This document shows, piece after piece, positions 61,783-64,000 of a stretch of 64,000 nt of DNA. This stretch comes from Bacillus dicomae. Its GTDB lineage: Bacteria > Bacillota > Bacilli > Bacillales > Bacillaceae_G. The stretch lies in NCBI RefSeq assembly GCF_006494425.1, contig NZ_VHIV01000002.1, positions 1,410,248-1,474,247 on the forward strand. The letters are read 5' to 3'. A model generated the notes under the pieces. It ran no database searches, was not told the DNA's origin, and saw only the letters and a program-made list of their open reading frames with translations. Within the stretch, counting starts at the first letter, position 1; each line of letters begins with the position of its first letter. Position numbers and translations under genes: made by a program.

Positions 61783-62256
61783 ATGCCATTAATAGAGCTA
61801 AATACTTGGCCAACGATGTCAACAGAAGAAAAAAAGGAATTCATTTATGAAGTAACTGAACTTACAATAAAACGATTGAAAATTGTCCCTGACAAAATTC
61901 AAGTGTTGATCACGGAACTTGAGAAAGAAAATTGGGGGAAAGCGGGAGCTATAGCAAGTGATGCTACCTTTGCTGAGAAAAGTAGGGTGTCCAATTGGGA
62001 AACAAAAGAGTCTTACGATACACCGGCTAGTAGCGTTGATGGAATGGCTATCATTAAGATTGATATATGGAATACATTTGATCAAGATACAAAGGATAAG
62101 TGGGTAAACGAACTTACACAAGTAACATCTAAATATACGCATACACCTTTGGATAAAGTGCTAATTCTTATTCGTGAAATGATTCCGGGAAACTGGGGAC
62201 AAAGTGGTGTAACGGGAGCTAATGCAGACTTCCTTTCTAAAAGTCGTACATTTTAA
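61783..62256 (+). CDS. Two-domain 4-oxalocrotonate tautomerase-like protein
   Basis: 157 residues behind AGGGGGCAATACTT. Two tautomerase-like halves: MPLIELNTWPTMSTEEKKEF (catalytic Pro after Met removal) and, from about residue 85, MAIIKIDIWNTFDQDTKDKW, without a Pro at the equivalent place. Each half ends in a similar GKAGAIASDATF or GQSGVTGANADF segment, showing internal duplication. It probably isomerises or dehalogenates reactive carbonyl compounds. Confidence 0.85.
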   Translation: MPLIELNTWPTMSTEEKKEFIYEVTELTIKRLKIVPDKIQVLITELEKENWGKAGAIASDATFAEKSRVSNWETKESYDTPASSVDGMAIIKIDIWNTFDQDTKDKWVNELTQVTSKYTHTPLDKVLILIREMIPGNWGQSGVTGANADFLSKSRTF

Positions 62257-62266
62257 TTGTTAAATA

Positions 62267-62312
62267 AAGAGGCAAAAATGAACATATTTCTGTTCATTTT
62301 TGCCTCTTTTAT
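62267..62312 (+). terminator. Rho-independent terminator
   Basis: AAAGAGGCAAAAATGAACA / TGTTCATTTTTGCCTCTTT, 19-bp perfect stem, then TATTATTT. Confidence 0.9.
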
Positions 62313-62464
62313 TATTTGTCTGTGGTAATGAACATGATCCTTTATATGTTTAAGTAATGTCCTCTAAAGTTGCCTCTACGGGAAAGTGTATTTCTTCATT
62401 TGAAAGTCTTTTTCATGGAATGTATATTTCAATTTTTGAGCAAAATAAGCTAGGTTATGTAAAT

Positions 62465-62580
62465 GTTACTTTTTAGTACCTATAGTACTTTAAAGTACGT
62501 ACTTTTTATTAGGATCAATATCATGCATAATAGCACATGTAAGAGAGAAACAAGCTTTACGGTACTAGTAATTAACTATG
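62465..62580 (+). promoter_or_regulatory. HxlR-type operator module, copy 9
   Basis: TTACTTTTTAGTACCTATAG then TACTTTAAAGTACGTACTTT, then GCATAATAGCACATGTAAG and AAGCTTTACGGTACTAG. This is the best match to the consensus. First of three tandem modules before the MFS gene. Confidence 0.85.
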
Positions 62581-62678
62581 TTACTTTTTAGTACCTACAG
62601 CACTTTAAAGTACGTACTATTCATTATGTTAAATATATTTCATAATAGTACATGTAAGAGAGAGACAAGCTTTACGGT
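62581..62678 (+). promoter_or_regulatory. HxlR-type operator module, copy 10
   Basis: TTACTTTTTAGTACCTACAG then CACTTTAAAGTACGTACTAT, then TTCATAATAGTACATGTAAG and AAGCTTTACGGTACTA. Starts 115 bp after copy 9. Confidence 0.85.
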
Positions 62679-62760
62679 ACTAAAAAGTGCCTATAGTACT
62701 TTAAAGTGCGTTCTTTAAAAAGAGAATGAAACCATTCATAATAGCGTTTGTAGAGATTAA
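62679..62760 (+). promoter_or_regulatory. HxlR-type operator module, copy 11
   Basis: TACTAAAAAGTGCCTATAG then TACTTTAAAGTGCGTTCTTT, then TTCATAATAGCGTTTGTAGA. The most divergent of the three tandem copies, closest to the MFS gene. Confidence 0.75.
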
Positions 62761-62836
62761 ATATATTTTTTGAAAGATAAAAGGGCCTTTTTATCGCACT
62801 ATTATGATAGGAATTATAGGGAAGAGGGGAAATCAA

Positions 62837-64000
62837 TTGAATTCATATACAGCATCATCTTCAGAAGCTCAGACAAGTCGAAGAAGTATATTTGCGTTAT
62901 TAGCACTAGCAATTAGTGCGTTCGGGATTGGGACAACTGAATTTGTAAGTGTCGGTTTATTACCATCTATTTCGGAAGATTTAGATGTGTCGGTTACAAC
63001 AGCTGGTTTAACAGTTTCTTTATATGCGTTAGGAGTAGCATTTGGTGCTCCAGTATTAACGTCATTAACAGCTAATATGTCACGAAAAACGTTATTAATG
63101 TGGATTATGATTATTTTCATTATCGGTAACGGAATTGCAGCTGTCGCAACAAGCTTCACTGTATTACTTATTGCGAGAATTGTGTCTGCACTTTCGCATG
63201 GTGTGTTTATGTCAATTGGTTCGACGATTGCTGCGGCACTTGTACCAGAAAATAAACGTGCTAGCGCGATTGCAATCATGTTTACTGGCGTAACAGTTGC
63301 AACTATTACAGGTGCACCAATTGGAACATTTATTGGTCAACAATTTGGCTGGAGAACATCATTTTTAGCAATTGTAGTAATTGGAATTATTGCCTTAATC
63401 GCAAATAGTATTCTCATTCCATCTAATATGAAAAAAGGTACGTCTGTATCATTTCGCGATCAATTTAAACTGATTACGAACGGAAGACTGTTACTTGTTT
63501 TCATTATTACTGCACTTGGATACGGCGGTACATTCGTAACATTTACGTATTTATCTCCGTTATTACAAGAGGTAACAGGATTTAAAACCAATACGGTTAC
63601 GATCATTTTATTAGTGTATGGAATCGCCATTGCGATAGGGAATGTGATTGGCGGGAAATTATCGAATCATAATCCAATTCGAGCGCTATTTTACATGTTC
63701 TTTATTCAAGCGATTATATTATTTGTTTTAACATTTACAGCGCCATTTAAAGTAGCTGGGTTAATTACAATTATTTTCATGGGGCTATTCGCATTTATGA
63801 ATGTTCCAGGGTTACAAGTATATGTCGTAATGTTAGCTGAACGATTTGTGCCGAGTGCTGTGGATGTTGCATCGGCAATTAATATTGCGGCGTTTAATGC
63901 TGGGATTGCTCTTGGTGCTTATTTAGGCGGTATTGTCACGAACTCATTAGGGTTAATTCATACAGCGTGGGTAGGTGGCATTATGGTAGTAGGTGCTGTT
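62837..64000 (+). CDS. MFS transporter, DHA1 family, partial
   Basis: TTG start at 62837, 7 bp after GAAGAGGGG; open to the right edge (388 codons seen). The first helix reads LLALAISAFGIGTTEFVSVG then LLPSISEDL, typical of the AraJ/YbcL-type DHA1 exporters. Motif A is degenerate (MSRKTLLMW), followed by ARIVSALSHGVFMSIGSTIA and motif C-like VATITGAPIGTFIG. Exports drugs, sugars or metabolites. Three tandem HxlR modules precede it, so strong inducible expression is expected. Confidence 0.9.
   Translation, partial: MNSYTASSSEAQTSRRSIFALLALAISAFGIGTTEFVSVGLLPSISEDLDVSVTTAGLTVSLYALGVAFGAPVLTSLTANMSRKTLLMWIMIIFIIGNGIAAVATSFTVLLIARIVSALSHGVFMSIGSTIAAALVPENKRASAIAIMFTGVTVATITGAPIGTFIGQQFGWRTSFLAIVVIGIIALIANSILIPSNMKKGTSVSFRDQFKLITNGRLLLVFIITALGYGGTFVTFTYLSPLLQEVTGFKTNTVTIILLVYGIAIAIGNVIGGKLSNHNPIRALFYMFFIQAIILFVLTFTAPFKVAGLITIIFMGLFAFMNVPGLQVYVVMLAERFVPSAVDVASAINIAAFNAGIALGAYLGGIVTNSLGLIHTAWVGGIMVVGAV

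Overview
The window is low-GC Firmicute DNA and almost certainly chromosome of the Bacillus cereus group (cereus, thuringiensis or anthracis). Reasons: a near-textbook BcII zinc beta-lactamase, a gerA-type spore germination operon, a SigI/RsgI pair, strong AGGAGG ribosome sites with some GTG and TTG starts, and short intergenic repeats of the kind found in this group. I see no rRNA, tRNA, CRISPR array or complete insertion sequence. All product calls come from reading motifs; no database search was run.

Layout. 1-7.3 kb: two YdcZ-type membrane proteins facing a CRP/FNR regulator, a glyoxalase-fold protein, a phosphoesterase, a flavin monooxygenase, a serine hydrolase, small membrane proteins and bla2. 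7.8-9.3 kb: hcp behind a near-ideal FNR/Rex site. 9.5-13.3 kb: a germinant receptor operon in A-B-C order on the minus strand, with IS231-like terminal repeats on both sides. 14.4-25.3 kb: an accessory stretch with a secreted protein, a condensation-fold acyltransferase, a PadR/DUF1048/ABC-2 exporter unit, WYL and TetR regulators, a CPBP protease and a glycosyltransferase. 25.4-31.5 kb: SigI, RsgI with a repeat-rich extracellular tail, and a 1,119-residue protein joining GH18-like, deacetylase and glycosyltransferase domains. 31.6-34.5 kb: an ArsR regulator, an ankyrin protein with an immunity-like N-terminus, and a membrane protein. 34.6-44.4 kb: metabolic and acetyltransferase genes. 44.4-53.2 kb and 60.7-64 kb: a redox and electrophile-stress region. 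53.3-60.7 kb: IDEAL and DUF3888 proteins, a pseudogene, an SdaC-type transporter, ArsR plus SulP, YjdM and a VOC protein.

The main result is a repeated regulatory module. Four HxlR/DUF24 regulator genes lie in the window. At least eleven copies of one operator (AGTACC-TATAGTAC-TTTAAAGTAC-GTACTTTTT and close variants) stand before a flavin quinone reductase, an aldo/keto reductase, a cyclopropane fatty acid synthase, a second Spx protein, a UPF0303/tautomerase pair and an MFS exporter. A downstream block containing CATAATAGCAC and TGTAAG follows most copies, so whole promoters appear to have been duplicated, up to three in tandem. One regulator keeps the family's N-terminal cysteine and the other three have lost it. 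This looks like a spreading paralogous thiol or quinone stress network, analogous to YodB/Spx in B. subtilis but larger.

Secondary points of interest are a sigma-I-type promoter before sigI, two tandem 44-residue genes, a DUF600-like/ankyrin fusion, an 18-codon leader peptide coupled to the CPBP protease gene, and remnants of decayed small genes.
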